Below, in pieces: positions 13,463-22,673 of a stretch of 64,000 nucleotides of DNA. The position numbers were made by a program, and so were the translations under genes. Under the pieces are notes generated by a model that was not told the origin of the DNA, ran no database searches, and saw only the letters and a program-made list of their open reading frames with translations. The DNA comes from Lachnospiraceae bacterium (GTDB lineage Bacteria; Bacillota; Clostridia; Lachnospirales; Lachnospiraceae): positions 1-64,000 of the forward strand of contig SVFE01000003.1 in assembly GCA_015057055.1 (NCBI GenBank). The letters are read 5' to 3'. Within the stretch, counting starts at the first letter, position 1. Each line of letters opens with the position of its first letter.

Positions 13463-14473
13463 ATGAAAATTCACTATTTTCAAAGATATCATAAAGGAGA
13501 AGATGTTGCTACTGCGAATACGATGCTTTTGTTATCACGGTTGTATTCCTACTCTTCGGGAAAATTTTTTCAATTCTTAAAGGAACAATATTTTGGAGAT
13601 GTTGTATTTGAACCGGAGTTAGCATTTGTATTACAGGATAAAGGTAAAAAAAGTGTGCCGGATGCAACAATTACACAACCCAGTTTCAAACTTGTTGTGG
13701 AAACAAAATTGACGGATTGGTTTTATAAGGAGCAATTAATAAATCATTTGGAAAAATTCAAAAATGAAGAATACAAAGTATTGATTACCCTTTCATCTGA
13801 ACGGATGAATGAGGCAAAAAAGAAAGAGGTTGATGAAAAAATTAGCGCATATAATAGCGAGCATCAGACGCATATCATACATGTGAATACAACATTTGAA
13901 TTGTTGGCTCAAGGAGTGCAGGATGTAATTACGGAACACGACTATGAAATGCAGGAAGTCCTCGATGACTTTGTGGATTATTGTCATAATGATAAACTAA
14001 TTGTTATCTCAGATGCGTGGAAAAAGATGAGAATGCAGTTAGCTGGAAATACCTTTGATTTTAATGTGGCGGAAAATGTATATTATGATAATATGGAAAG
14101 AGGTTTTAGTGCGCACGATTATCTCGGTTTATATAAGCAAAAAAGTATCAGAGCACTGGGGAAAATTGAGGCAATTATTACAGCGGTTCGAGATAACGGG
14201 GAACTGGTATATAACGCGGAACGCGGTGAAATAACGGAAGAGAGAAAGCAGACAATTGCTAAAGCAATCGAAGATGGGAAGAAGTATGAATATTATTTGG
14301 ATGCACATAGATATTTCTTTGTTGAAAAGTTTTATGAAACTGATTTTCCAAAGACAACCCCAAGAGCACCCATGGGCACAAGAATGTTTGAACTGACCAA
14401 AATATTGAAAAAAGATGAGTTGCCGGAAACAGAAAAGATAGCGGAATTATTGCGAAATGAATCGTGGAGTTAA
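13463..14473 (+). CDS. Putative PD-(D/E)XK nuclease-fold protein
   Basis: A 336-residue soluble protein. 'SVPDATITQPSFKLVVETKL' gives Asp67 ... Glu80-x-Lys82, the spacing of a PD-(D/E)XK nuclease core in a beta hairpin. The following 'YKVLITLSSE' and 'THIIHVNTTFELL' strand-helix pattern fits that fold. The remainder is not recognised. I chose ATG 13463, five bases after GGTGAGG, rather than ATG 13388. The gene is clearly AT-richer than the ADP-ribose cassette just before it, suggesting separate acquisition. A stand-alone restriction-like or defence nuclease is plausible. No methyltransferase is paired with it. Confidence 0.55.
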   Translation: MKIHYFQRYHKGEDVATANTMLLLSRLYSYSSGKFFQFLKEQYFGDVVFEPELAFVLQDKGKKSVPDATITQPSFKLVVETKLTDWFYKEQLINHLEKFKNEEYKVLITLSSERMNEAKKKEVDEKISAYNSEHQTHIIHVNTTFELLAQGVQDVITEHDYEMQEVLDDFVDYCHNDKLIVISDAWKKMRMQLAGNTFDFNVAENVYYDNMERGFSAHDYLGLYKQKSIRALGKIEAIITAVRDNGELVYNAERGEITEERKQTIAKAIEDGKKYEYYLDAHRYFFVEKFYETDFPKTTPRAPMGTRMFELTKILKKDELPETEKIAELLRNESWS

Positions 14474-14530
14474 CAATGGCTTCTTTCATTGATGTTTTAT
14501 AATTTGTTTGCGTATAAGAAGGGTTATAAC

Positions 14531-15367
14531 ATGAAGAAACACAAAATAAAGTACGATGCAAAAGATAAAAAATCATATTTCTTCGCGGCGGCGAGTGCAA
14601 CTATTCTCTTTGCGCTGGGCCAGCTTTTGATATGGCTTCTGCCGGAAATTACAAGAGAGTCGGACGCATTTATCGTGTGCCTGTTGCTTCTCATCACCTG
14701 CTTCCTGCCGGTGATTTCGGCCGGGTTGTGGCTGCTGTTCTGGGACAGTGCGCTGTATCTAAAGCGACTGGAACAGTACGGTTTTCCGTTACCGGAAAGC
14801 AAGAAGGATTTTGGCAATGATTTGGAGCAACTTGCCTGCAGCGAAGGAAGCCGATATGGTATGCAAACGCCTGTGGAAGCTACGCGGGACGGCGCAGTGG
14901 ATGTCATTGTGAATGCCACAGAGGATGCTACGGTGGATGGCATTCCTGCGGAATGTAAGGAAAGCAAAATATTGGCGTTCCTCTCCTGGGGAATTTTTCT
15001 TGCTATGGTGGGATTTACCATCTATTATTTCATTCGGTTTTCTCATGTGTGGGAGAACGTTGGATTCTTAGGGTATGTAAGCATTTTCATAGCTCTCGCG
15101 TGGGGATTTTTTGGAGCGGGCTATTATCGGCAAAAGAACCCGGAGAAATACCGGGACGATGTGGATTTTAAGTCGCCTAAAAAAGAAAGAAAACAGCTGG
15201 TGGAAGGTGTAGTTACCATCATCTTTTTGGCGGGCATCACCCTGTTTGCGGCATGCAACATTTATTCCATGTCAAAATACGTGGAGCGTTCTGTGGAGGC
15301 TCGGGAAGCGGAATATTCCGAGGACGACTTGGGAATGGAGAATTCCGATGAAACTCAGGAAATGTAA
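14531..15367 (+). CDS. Multi-pass membrane protein, paralogue A
   Basis: A 278-residue protein with about four hydrophobic segments: two near residues 17-70, two near 145-205, plus one near 222-240. Conserved pieces shared with the gene at 15552 are 'KHKIKYDAKDKKSYF', 'WDSALYLKRLEQYGFPLPE', 'KNPEKYRDDVDFKS' and 'TLFAACNIYSMS'. A Ser/Thr-poor acidic tail ends '...MENSDETQEM'. I chose ATG 14531, the position aligned with the paralogue. Compared with it, an extra ~25-residue loop ('MQTPVEATRDGAVDVIVNA') is inserted before the third membrane segment. Function unknown; it resembles small DUF-type membrane proteins of Lachnospiraceae. Confidence 0.65.
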   Translation: MKKHKIKYDAKDKKSYFFAAASATILFALGQLLIWLLPEITRESDAFIVCLLLLITCFLPVISAGLWLLFWDSALYLKRLEQYGFPLPESKKDFGNDLEQLACSEGSRYGMQTPVEATRDGAVDVIVNATEDATVDGIPAECKESKILAFLSWGIFLAMVGFTIYYFIRFSHVWENVGFLGYVSIFIALAWGFFGAGYYRQKNPEKYRDDVDFKSPKKERKQLVEGVVTIIFLAGITLFAACNIYSMSKYVERSVEAREAEYSEDDLGMENSDETQEM

Positions 15368-15505
15368 AAATTCGGGGAAAGTCAGGAAATGGGAAATTCC
15401 GAGGATGCCCGGGGAATGGAAAACTTTGGCGAAGGTCAGGAAATGAAGAACTTCGGAAAATCGTGGGAATGGACAGGGATTTGGAAGCATAGGTCTGCGA
15501 ATTAG
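15341..15505 (+). repeat. Imperfect coding-type repeats continued past the stop codon
   Basis: After the TAA at 15365-15367, the same frame stays open for 45 codons to TAG 15503. It reads 'KFGESQEM', 'GNSEDARGM', 'ENFGEGQEM', 'KNFGKSWEW', clearly related to the '...GMENSDETQEM' tail before the stop. Either a nonsense mutation has shortened a repeat-bearing C-terminus or the repeats have spread beyond the gene. Confidence 0.55.
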
Positions 15506-15551
15506 ATATATTGTGAACTTTAACATATTGATAAAGGGGATCTGAATTCAA

Positions 15552-16277
15552 ATGTACAAGATTAAATATGACAAGAAAAGTAAGAAAATTTTATATCATG
15601 TGGCTTCGTATTCTACGGCACTATTATCTGCCGGGTTGCTTTGGCAGCAGTGGAGTCTTCCATTATTGTCAGATTCGGAGACGCGTGCTGAACAGATGGT
15701 AATGTTGATTAATTGCCTTTTGCTGGTAGTTTGCGTAAGTATGTGGTTATGGTATTGGGATAGTTGTTGCTATCTGAAACGGCTGAAAAAGTATGGTTTG
15801 CCAATACCGGAGAACAAGAAGGATTACTGCAATAGCTTGAGCAGGCTGGCGGACAGCAATGAAAGTCAATATGGTGTTTCAATGATGGAATTAGTAGAGT
15901 TTCGTGAAAATAGGATTTTGGCATGTATATCATGGATAATGATGCTTATTGTGGCAGGACATACGATTTCCTACTATATCTGTTTTTGGCATGTACGAGA
16001 AAATATAAGAATTTTGGGCTTCATTTGCATTGCAATAACCTTCGTTTGGGGGCTGCTCGGAAGATTTTTTTATAAACAGAGAAATCCGGAAAAATATCGT
16101 GATGATGTGAACTTTAGGTCAGCTAAGAAAAAAAGAGTGCAGTTCGTGGGAGGGTTGGCTATCATTATTATTTTAGTAGGAATTACTTTAGTGTCAGGAA
16201 GTAGTGTGTACATAATATCATGGAATATAGAGAGTCGTTTGCAGATTCCGCTAGAGCAACCAATGGAAGCTATGTAA
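15552..16277 (+). CDS. Multi-pass membrane protein, paralogue B
   Basis: A 241-residue homologue of the preceding gene: 'MYKIKYDKKSKKILYHV' at the start, two membrane segments before 'WDSCCYLKRLKKYGLPIPENK', two more around residues 120-175, 'RNPEKYRDDVNFRSAKKKR', then a last hydrophobic segment and a short tail. It lacks the inserted loop and the acidic repeat tail of paralogue A. The pair looks like a tandem duplication that has diverged strongly. AAGGGGATC lies upstream of ATG 15552. Function unknown. A near-perfect hairpin follows the stop. Confidence 0.65.
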   Translation: MYKIKYDKKSKKILYHVASYSTALLSAGLLWQQWSLPLLSDSETRAEQMVMLINCLLLVVCVSMWLWYWDSCCYLKRLKKYGLPIPENKKDYCNSLSRLADSNESQYGVSMMELVEFRENRILACISWIMMLIVAGHTISYYICFWHVRENIRILGFICIAITFVWGLLGRFFYKQRNPEKYRDDVNFRSAKKKRVQFVGGLAIIIILVGITLVSGSSVYIISWNIESRLQIPLEQPMEAM

Positions 16278-16291
16278 ATACAAAACAAAAA

Positions 16292-16328
16292 ATGGCCAGT
16301 GCATTTTGTAGGGAAATGCATTGGCCAT
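16292..16328. terminator. Large hairpin after paralogue B
   Basis: The arm at 16292-16306 (ATGGCCAGTGCATTT) pairs with 16314-16328 with one G-U pair and a seven-base loop. It is preceded by AAAACAAAAA, so it could act as a terminator mainly for the opposite strand; on the plus strand no T-run follows. Confidence 0.5.
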
Positions 16329-16827
16329 AATATGTTATCGGTCGTGATTCCCCGGTTACCTACTTCGCATGCGTGAATCTATTGCTAGTAGGTAAAAAAT
16401 CGGGGCAGGTAGCAGGACTTACCAACTAGTCGAGAGGAATTCTTTTGCCAGTAGGTAAAAGTCTGGGAGTGGCAGAAGACTTTACCCACTGTGTATGGAG
16501 TAAACTTCCGCCAGTAGGTAAAAAATCGGGGCAGGTAGCAGAGCATACCAACTAGTCGAGAAGAATTCTTTTGCTAGTAGGTAAAAGTCAGGGAGTGGCA
16601 AAAGACTTTACCCATTGTGTATGGAGTAAACTTCCGCCAGTAGGTAAAAGTCTGGGAGTGGCAGAAGACTTTACCCACTGTGTATGGAGTAAATTTCCGC
16701 CAGTGGGTAAAAAATCCAGGAGTGGTAGCAAAACTTACCTACTGAGCACGGAAAGCTTTCTGCCAGTAGGTAAAAGTCTGGGAGTGGTAGCAAAACTTAC
16801 CTACTGAGCAAGAGGAAACTGACCGCT
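16324..16827. repeat. 63-bp tandem repeat array, seven units plus a decayed edge unit
   Basis: The mark AGTAGGTAAA (AGTGGGTAAA in unit 6) recurs at 16387, 16450, 16513, 16576, 16639, 16702 and 16765, an exact 63-bp period. Units fall into three classes in the order A, B, A, B, B, C, C. Class A carries 'CGGGGCAGGTAGC', class B 'GGAGTGGCAGAAGACTTTACCC', class C 'GGAGTGGTAGCAAAACTTACC'. Each unit contains a near-palindrome in which AGTAGGTAAAAGTC faces GACTTTACCCACT, so the array would form a row of hairpins. A degraded unit precedes the first. Because 63 is a multiple of three, open frames run through it on both strands, but none has a ribosome-binding site or start context. I do not call a gene. 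Confidence 0.85.
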
Positions 16828-17034
16828 GACAGGTAAATCTGCTTTTTGTTAGTTGCATAGTAAAACCATATATTTTATAATTAAACCAAGTGGTCATAAC
16901 AAGAAAAAAGGACAAATTTCATAAAAAAAATCGAATTACTAAATGAACAATTTTCCATAAAGTTCTCCGGCTATATTCGTATCTGATTTGAAAACGAAAA
17001 AACAAAAAAACAAGTTATCATGGAGGAGTGGGAA

Positions 17035-18027
17035 ATGAGTCGTTTTACAAGTATTGAAGCAAGATTCCTGATGAAACAAAATTCAAGGGACAAAGCAAAA
17101 GAAATAAAACAAGAAAAAGAAATGAAACAAGCAAAAAAAATAAAACAAGCCAAAGAAATGAAAAAAACAAATAAATCCTCATTCGTAGCTAAGTGGATGC
17201 CTATGGCATTTCGGAGGGCATTCTTGCTGGCATCCTTTATGGTGCTGTTTACCGCCTGCGGCAAAGCGCAGGAGACCTATCAGTATGAGGACCCGCAGGA
17301 AGTATTTGAAATCTCGATTGATTGGACCAAGGTGTATGAGGACCGGGTGGAAGTGCAGCTCTCCGATGATGATTGTCTGGGATATGATTTCTCTGACGCG
17401 GAAAAACTCATTTGCTACAACGCGGATTTCGAAGTCATAGAGGAAGATGCGGATTTTGATATGGAGGATGAGGTGCTGATTATATACAGCGATGCTCCGG
17501 AGGAAATCAGCGGTCTCAGGATAGATTTGTCGACGGATTTGTATTTTTGTGTTCGTTATTTGGATTCCGATAATTATGCCATGCTTGGGTACAGCTGGGC
17601 TGATGACGTAGGTATGCTGTCTTCCGGTGACGAAGAGGCGTATTATACCGAAGAGGAAAAGGAAGCGCAGGCAAGGGAAGAAGAGGAACGCATCGCCGAA
17701 TACAATAGAATATATCAGATGCTGGAAGGTGTATGGGAAGACGAAGAAGGTACGTGCCGCATCGAAGTATGGGAGAGCGGTCCGGAGGAAAATTATAAGC
17801 GCTACATCACGCTTTACCGGATGGAAGACGGAGAGTGGGTGCAGGATATGATTATGTATGCGAAAACACTGTGGGCGTGGGATACAGAGAACGGTGTTTC
17901 GGTAGAGGTTACGGAAGGAAGCTATGGTTATCGGATGGGCTTTGATTTGTATTATGACATGGATGATGATTTGACTGTAATGGAGAGCGATCATTTTATG
18001 GGAGTTATGCTTCAGCGCGTGGAATAA
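17035..18027 (+). CDS. Putative lipoprotein with long basic N-terminus
   Basis: A 330-residue protein. A hydrophobic segment ending in the lipobox LFTAC (Cys75) marks a lipoprotein, but it is preceded by 55-60 residues dominated by Lys/Gln/Glu repeats ('KEIKQEKEMKQ', 'KKIKQAKEMKK'), far longer than a normal signal-peptide n-region. GGAGG near 17022 supports ATG 17035; a start at ATG 17197 would give a standard 20-residue signal but has no ribosome-binding site. The mature part is acidic and Tyr/Asp-rich, with a coiled, Glu-rich stretch ('YYTEEEKEAQAREEEERIAEYNR' region) before a C-terminal beta domain. Function unknown. Confidence 0.65.
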   Translation: MSRFTSIEARFLMKQNSRDKAKEIKQEKEMKQAKKIKQAKEMKKTNKSSFVAKWMPMAFRRAFLLASFMVLFTACGKAQETYQYEDPQEVFEISIDWTKVYEDRVEVQLSDDDCLGYDFSDAEKLICYNADFEVIEEDADFDMEDEVLIIYSDAPEEISGLRIDLSTDLYFCVRYLDSDNYAMLGYSWADDVGMLSSGDEEAYYTEEEKEAQAREEEERIAEYNRIYQMLEGVWEDEEGTCRIEVWESGPEENYKRYITLYRMEDGEWVQDMIMYAKTLWAWDTENGVSVEVTEGSYGYRMGFDLYYDMDDDLTVMESDHFMGVMLQRVE

Positions 18028-18108
18028 AACGTGTTGCAGGAAGGCAAGAAGGTAGCGTCGTCGGGGGAAGGCGGCCGGTGTTTTTTCTTTTTCAATGGAG
18101 GGTAAACT

Positions 18109-21100
18109 ATGGCAAATCGAAAACGCATTGGGGTGTTAATCGGACAGGCAGAAGAGGGGCATCAGACCCTGTTCATGGAAGGTTTTCTGGCGAAGGCATT
18201 TTCCTATGATTATGATGTCTGTGTGTTTGCCATGTACAACAAATATCAGGAAACCACGGCAAGAGAGATTGGGGAATCCACCATTTTCTCGTTGGTTAAT
18301 TACGACGTTTTTGACGGTTTTGTGGTTCTTATGGATACCATTCAGACCAAGGGAATGGCGGATGAAATTGAGGAGCATTTAAAGGCGTATTTCCATGGAC
18401 CGGTGATTTGCGTGGATAAGGAAAGCAAATATTTTACTACGCTGATGATTCCCCATTATGCGCCGGTGAAGAAGCTGGTGTCGCATTTGATTGACGTGCA
18501 CGGCTACGAGGACATTGCGTTTCTGACCGGTAAGAGATGGCATCCCCATTCGGCAGAACGATTGAGTGCCTACATGGATGCCATGGCGGAGCATGATTTG
18601 GAAGTGCCGGAAAATCGCGTATTCTATGGTGACTTCTGGTACAGCAGTGGTGAGACCATGGTGGAAAAACTTCTGCAGGACAAAGAGCACATGCCCCGGG
18701 CCATCGCCTGCGCCAATGACCAGATGGCCATCGGTGTAGCCCAGGCATTGGTTGCGAACGGCTATCGGATTCCGGAGGACATTGCGGTGGTGGGTTACGA
18801 TTCCATCGAGGACGGACGTACCAGCCCAAGTCCCATTACGTCGGCGCCGATTCCGTCAAAGGCCTGCGGCCGTCATGCGGCGATTATGATGCATGCCATG
18901 TTACTTGGAAAGGAGGTTCCGGCATTTGACCCGAATCCGGAACTCTTCATCGGAGGCAGCTGCGGTTGCAGTTACCACATTGTTCCCAAAGATGTCCTTC
19001 GGGAATCCTGGGGAAATGACGATTCCGAGGGAAGTTTCTATGCCCGTTCCAATCATTTGATGGAGGATATGCTGACCAAAACGGAATTCAGCGATGTAAT
19101 GAATGCGGTATATTCCTATGTATTTCAGATTAGGGAATTTGATTCCTTTACCATTTGCTTAAATTCCCAGTGGAAGGATGTGCGGAAATTACACGACCGG
19201 GATGCCCAATGGGGAGGCTATACAAGTCAGATGTTCCCGGTGCTTCAGTGCAAAAAAGACATTACCATCAATCCATTAAATTACGAGACTACCTTTGATA
19301 AAAAACTCATATTACCGGAACTATACGAGGAAAGAGAGAAGCCGGCGGTATTTTTCTTTACGCCCCTGCATTTTGAAGAACGCTGCCTTGGCTATGCGGC
19401 AATTAACTACGGCAATGAAGCCAAATGCTACAATGAGACCTATTGGCTGTGGCTACGGACAGTAATGCACGGTCTGGAAAGTTTCCGTCGCATGTACGAA
19501 TTGCAGCTGAGCAATGCCCTTTTGGAATCCACCCATGTCCGTGATTCCCTCACCGGACTATACAACTACAAGGGTTTGGTGCAACAGGTGGAGGGCTTTA
19601 AAAATCGTCTGACCGGTGTTATCGCCGCGGACATCAAGGGCCTTGCGGAAATCAATGACAAGTACGGCAGAGAAGAAGGAAACCGCGCCATCAATTTAGT
19701 GGCCAACGTGCTGAATCGTGTGATGGAAGAGGGAAGCTGTTGTCGCCTCGGAACCGGCGAATTTGTTGGCGCTGTAGTTTCTGATGAGGAAAAGACGCGG
19801 ATACATAACATCAAAAAAACTCTGCAGGAAGAATTGAAAAACCTACGGGATATTCCCTATGAATTGCAGGTTTATATCGGAACCGAGACGGGAGAAGTGA
19901 AGGAAACCGATGACTTTGAGCGTCTGATTAACACCGCCGTAGCCGTTAAGAACGGAAATAAGATTACGGAGAGAAAGCTTAAAAACAGTGAAGCGCTTAC
20001 GGAAGAAGAACAAAAAGAAGCGGAAGTGGTGCGGGAAATCCTGGACGAGAATAAATTTGCTTATCATTTCCAGCCCATCGTAGATGCAAAGACCGGAGAG
20101 ATTTTTGCTTACGAAGCCTTGATGCGCGCCCAGGTAACGCCCTTTATGTCTCCGCTGAAGATTTTAAAATACGCAGAGCATTTGGACCGTCTTTACGACG
20201 TGGAAAAGGCCACCTTCTTTAACGTGCTGGAGTGCATCAAGAGAAATGAAACGGCCATCGGAAACCGTAAAGTCTTCATTAACAGTATTCCCGGCAACCG
20301 TCTGGAAGGAAATGATGCGGACCTGCTCCGGCTGAAGATGGAGGAGCAAAACGGCTCCGTGGTTGTGGAACTGACCGAACAGGCAGAGATTCCCGACGAT
20401 GCCCTGATGGCGATGAAGACCGATTATGCCGGCATGGGAATTGAAACGGCAGTAGATGATTACGGTACGGGGTATTCCAATGTCACCAATCTTCTCCGTT
20501 ATATGCCTAATTACGTAAAGATTGACCGTATGCTGCTGTCCAAGATTCAGGAAAGTCCCCAGAAGCAGCATTTTGTAAGAGAGATTATTGAATTTGCCCA
20601 CGACAATGATATTAAGGCATTGGCGGAAGGCGTGGAGACCACGGAAGAAATTCAGATGGTGATTCATCTTGGCGTGGATTTGATTCAGGGATATTATACC
20701 GCCAAACCGGTGCCGGAGCTTGTGCCCGGCATTGACCCGAAAATCAAAGAAGAGATTGTAAGGTTCTATCAGCAGGAGACCGTAAATAAGGGCCGAAAGG
20801 TCTATGTGGCAGGTAAGGAAAGCCGTATCTATCAGACCAAGCTTCGGGCGGATAAATATTCCATGATAGAAGTTATGGCGGACAAAACCATCTTTAAAGA
20901 TATTACCATTACCGGTGTTCCCGGCATGAACTGTGAGATGACACTGGATATTCAGGACGGATACCAGGGCCGAATTGTTTTGGAAAACGTCAGCTTATTC
21001 GGAAAGAAACAAAAGGAATGCATCCGAATCGGTAACAACTGTGAAGTGACCTTTGTTTTGAAGGGTGACAATCAGTTGTCGGAAGGCGGCATTTGCGTGC

Positions 21101-21873
21101 CGGAAAGTACCAAAGTGGTTTTTGAAGGGGAAGGCGATTTGACGATTACCATCGGAAAAGATGATTACTACGGAATCGGAAACGAGTTGACTCTTGGTCA
21201 CGGCAGCATTCTCTTTGAGCAGGATGGCTGCATCCGGATATGCGGAAGCGGTAACCGCGGTATTGCCATCGGCTCCGGTAAGGGCGGCGAAACCAAGATT
21301 CACAGGGGCCGCTATGAAGTGGAACTGGTGGGCGAAGAAGGCATCGGTATCGGTGCATTTTACGGCGACGTCAACTTGGTGATTGAATCCACGAACCTGC
21401 ATTTTAATATTGATTCGGCGAAGAATGTGGGGCTTGGCAGCTTTGAGGGAAATGTGGATGTGTCTATGGCCTATGCGCTGTTCCGCTGCGTAAACGGTGG
21501 CACGCTGAGTGCAGGAATCGGAACCATTTCCGGAAAGCGCACCGGTATTCTGATTCAGAACGCCAACGTTAATATGGATATGCGGGCACAGAAACTGTCT
21601 GCCCTCGGTATGGCGGAGGAGGAGTCTGTGATTGAACTTCGCGACATCGGACTAGTGGTAAAGGCGGAAGGAAAAGAAGCCATTGCCTGCGGTAATTTTG
21701 CAAAAACTTCCAAGATGCAATTTTGGAACTGCGATGTGAAGTCCAAGGTGAAAAACAGTCTGGATTTTGACATGGGCGCTTCGGAAGAGAACATCTATAT
21801 CTGCAACGGCAGAAGCCAGTATACCCATAACGGCAGTGAGATTGAACGAAAGATTGTAGAAGGCGAGTTCTAG
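18109..21873 (+). CDS. LacI-type sensor / degenerate GGDEF / EAL protein with C-terminal repeat domain
   Basis: A 1254-residue cytosolic c-di-GMP protein. Residues 1-290 form a periplasmic-binding-protein/LacI-like sensor without DNA-binding helices or signal peptide ('ACANDQMAIGVAQALVANGYRIPEDIAVVGYDS' region), ending in 'GGSCGCSYH'. A GAF-like linker follows. A GGDEF domain starts near 479 ('DSLTGLYNYKG'), but its active-site motif reads GTGEF, so cyclase activity is unlikely. The EAL domain (about 640-890) keeps 'YEALMR', 'ELTEQAEI', 'DDYGTGYS', 'KIDRML' and 'AEGVET', and should be an active phosphodiesterase. Residues ~900-1254 are Gly-rich, strand-rich and beta-helix-like ('GIAIGSGKGGETKIHRG', 'GIGIGAFYGDVNL', 'NVGLGSFEGNVDV'), an unusual attachment. 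AIM24 genes follow closely. Confidence 0.85.
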   Translation: MANRKRIGVLIGQAEEGHQTLFMEGFLAKAFSYDYDVCVFAMYNKYQETTAREIGESTIFSLVNYDVFDGFVVLMDTIQTKGMADEIEEHLKAYFHGPVICVDKESKYFTTLMIPHYAPVKKLVSHLIDVHGYEDIAFLTGKRWHPHSAERLSAYMDAMAEHDLEVPENRVFYGDFWYSSGETMVEKLLQDKEHMPRAIACANDQMAIGVAQALVANGYRIPEDIAVVGYDSIEDGRTSPSPITSAPIPSKACGRHAAIMMHAMLLGKEVPAFDPNPELFIGGSCGCSYHIVPKDVLRESWGNDDSEGSFYARSNHLMEDMLTKTEFSDVMNAVYSYVFQIREFDSFTICLNSQWKDVRKLHDRDAQWGGYTSQMFPVLQCKKDITINPLNYETTFDKKLILPELYEEREKPAVFFFTPLHFEERCLGYAAINYGNEAKCYNETYWLWLRTVMHGLESFRRMYELQLSNALLESTHVRDSLTGLYNYKGLVQQVEGFKNRLTGVIAADIKGLAEINDKYGREEGNRAINLVANVLNRVMEEGSCCRLGTGEFVGAVVSDEEKTRIHNIKKTLQEELKNLRDIPYELQVYIGTETGEVKETDDFERLINTAVAVKNGNKITERKLKNSEALTEEEQKEAEVVREILDENKFAYHFQPIVDAKTGEIFAYEALMRAQVTPFMSPLKILKYAEHLDRLYDVEKATFFNVLECIKRNETAIGNRKVFINSIPGNRLEGNDADLLRLKMEEQNGSVVVELTEQAEIPDDALMAMKTDYAGMGIETAVDDYGTGYSNVTNLLRYMPNYVKIDRMLLSKIQESPQKQHFVREIIEFAHDNDIKALAEGVETTEEIQMVIHLGVDLIQGYYTAKPVPELVPGIDPKIKEEIVRFYQQETVNKGRKVYVAGKESRIYQTKLRADKYSMIEVMADKTIFKDITITGVPGMNCEMTLDIQDGYQGRIVLENVSLFGKKQKECIRIGNNCEVTFVLKGDNQLSEGGICVPESTKVVFEGEGDLTITIGKDDYYGIGNELTLGHGSILFEQDGCIRICGSGNRGIAIGSGKGGETKIHRGRYEVELVGEEGIGIGAFYGDVNLVIESTNLHFNIDSAKNVGLGSFEGNVDVSMAYALFRCVNGGTLSAGIGTISGKRTGILIQNANVNMDMRAQKLSALGMAEEESVIELRDIGLVVKAEGKEAIACGNFAKTSKMQFWNCDVKSKVKNSLDFDMGASEENIYICNGRSQYTHNGSEIERKIVEGEF

Positions 21874-21907
21874 TAAAGAATTCAAAATAAAAGGAGGAGA
21901 AGTCAGA

Positions 21908-22663
21908 ATGTTTCAGCTAGTTAACTTTATGAACAATGCCAACATGAAAGTGGTGGCGCAGAAAGGACCTTTTCGGGTATTTGAACATGAGCGGGATTTA
22001 AGCGTGCATCCCCAGAATGCCATGACATCTTATTTTGCATCTGAGATGAATGTAAGAAAGCGTCAGGTATTTGTGGAAGTGGGCAAAACCGGTTGTGTGA
22101 CCCAGGCAGGGGCGATGCAGTGGACCTTAGGTAATGTGGAGTCCGGTACCGGAGTAAAGGGATTTGGCAACTTTATCGGGAAGATGGCAAGCGCAGCAGT
22201 TACCAAAGAGTCTGCGATTAAACCGGTTTACACAGGAAACGGCGTTATGATGTTAGAGCCGACCTATAAACATATTATTTTGATGGACGTAGCAGAATGG
22301 GGCAGCGTTGTGCTGGATGACGGCTTGTTCCTTGCTTGTGAAGATACCTTGCAGCAAAAGACGGTGGCAAGAAACAACATCTCTTCTGCAGTACTTGGCG
22401 GAGAAGGTCTCTTTAATCTTTCCCTGGCAGGAAACGGGATTGCGGTATTGGAGAGCCCGGTTCCCCAGGAAGAATTGATTGTCTTCCAATTGGAAAATGA
22501 TGTAGTAAAGATTGACGGAAATATGGCAATCGCCTGGTCCGGTTCGTTGGATTTCACCGTGGAAAAATCCGGCAAGAGCTTAATCGGCTCGGCGGTTTCC
22601 GGCGAAGGCCTTGTGAATGTATATCGCGGAACCGGCAAGATTTTAATGGCACCTACAGCATAG
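21908..22663 (+). CDS. AIM24 family protein, copy 1
   Basis: A 251-residue AIM24/TIM-barrel-unrelated beta-sandwich family protein. 'YKHIILMDVAEWGSVVLDDGLFLACE', a 'SSAVLGGEGLFNLSLAGNGIAVLES' strand repeat and 'DGNMAIAWSGSLDFTVEKS' are the family core in pieces. Bacterial AIM24 proteins are soluble; their role is not settled, although the yeast namesake is a mitochondrial inner membrane protein. AAGGAGGAG precedes ATG 21908, 34 bp after the EAL protein gene, and the stop is 10 bp before a second copy. Operon linkage to a c-di-GMP phosphodiesterase is the notable context. The C-terminal strand-rich domain of that protein and AIM24 might interact, which is speculation. Confidence 0.85.
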   Translation: MFQLVNFMNNANMKVVAQKGPFRVFEHERDLSVHPQNAMTSYFASEMNVRKRQVFVEVGKTGCVTQAGAMQWTLGNVESGTGVKGFGNFIGKMASAAVTKESAIKPVYTGNGVMMLEPTYKHIILMDVAEWGSVVLDDGLFLACEDTLQQKTVARNNISSAVLGGEGLFNLSLAGNGIAVLESPVPQEELIVFQLENDVVKIDGNMAIAWSGSLDFTVEKSGKSLIGSAVSGEGLVNVYRGTGKILMAPTA

Positions 22664-22673
22664 GAGGACGGAC

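Noticed and set aside
16571-16807. Gene through the 63-bp repeats (78 codons)
   Set aside because: The frame is open only because the period is a multiple of three; there is no ribosome-binding site and the units also fold as hairpins.
16324-16827. CRISPR array
   Set aside because: The 63-bp units are contiguous and imperfect, with no unique spacers between constant repeats and no cas genes nearby.
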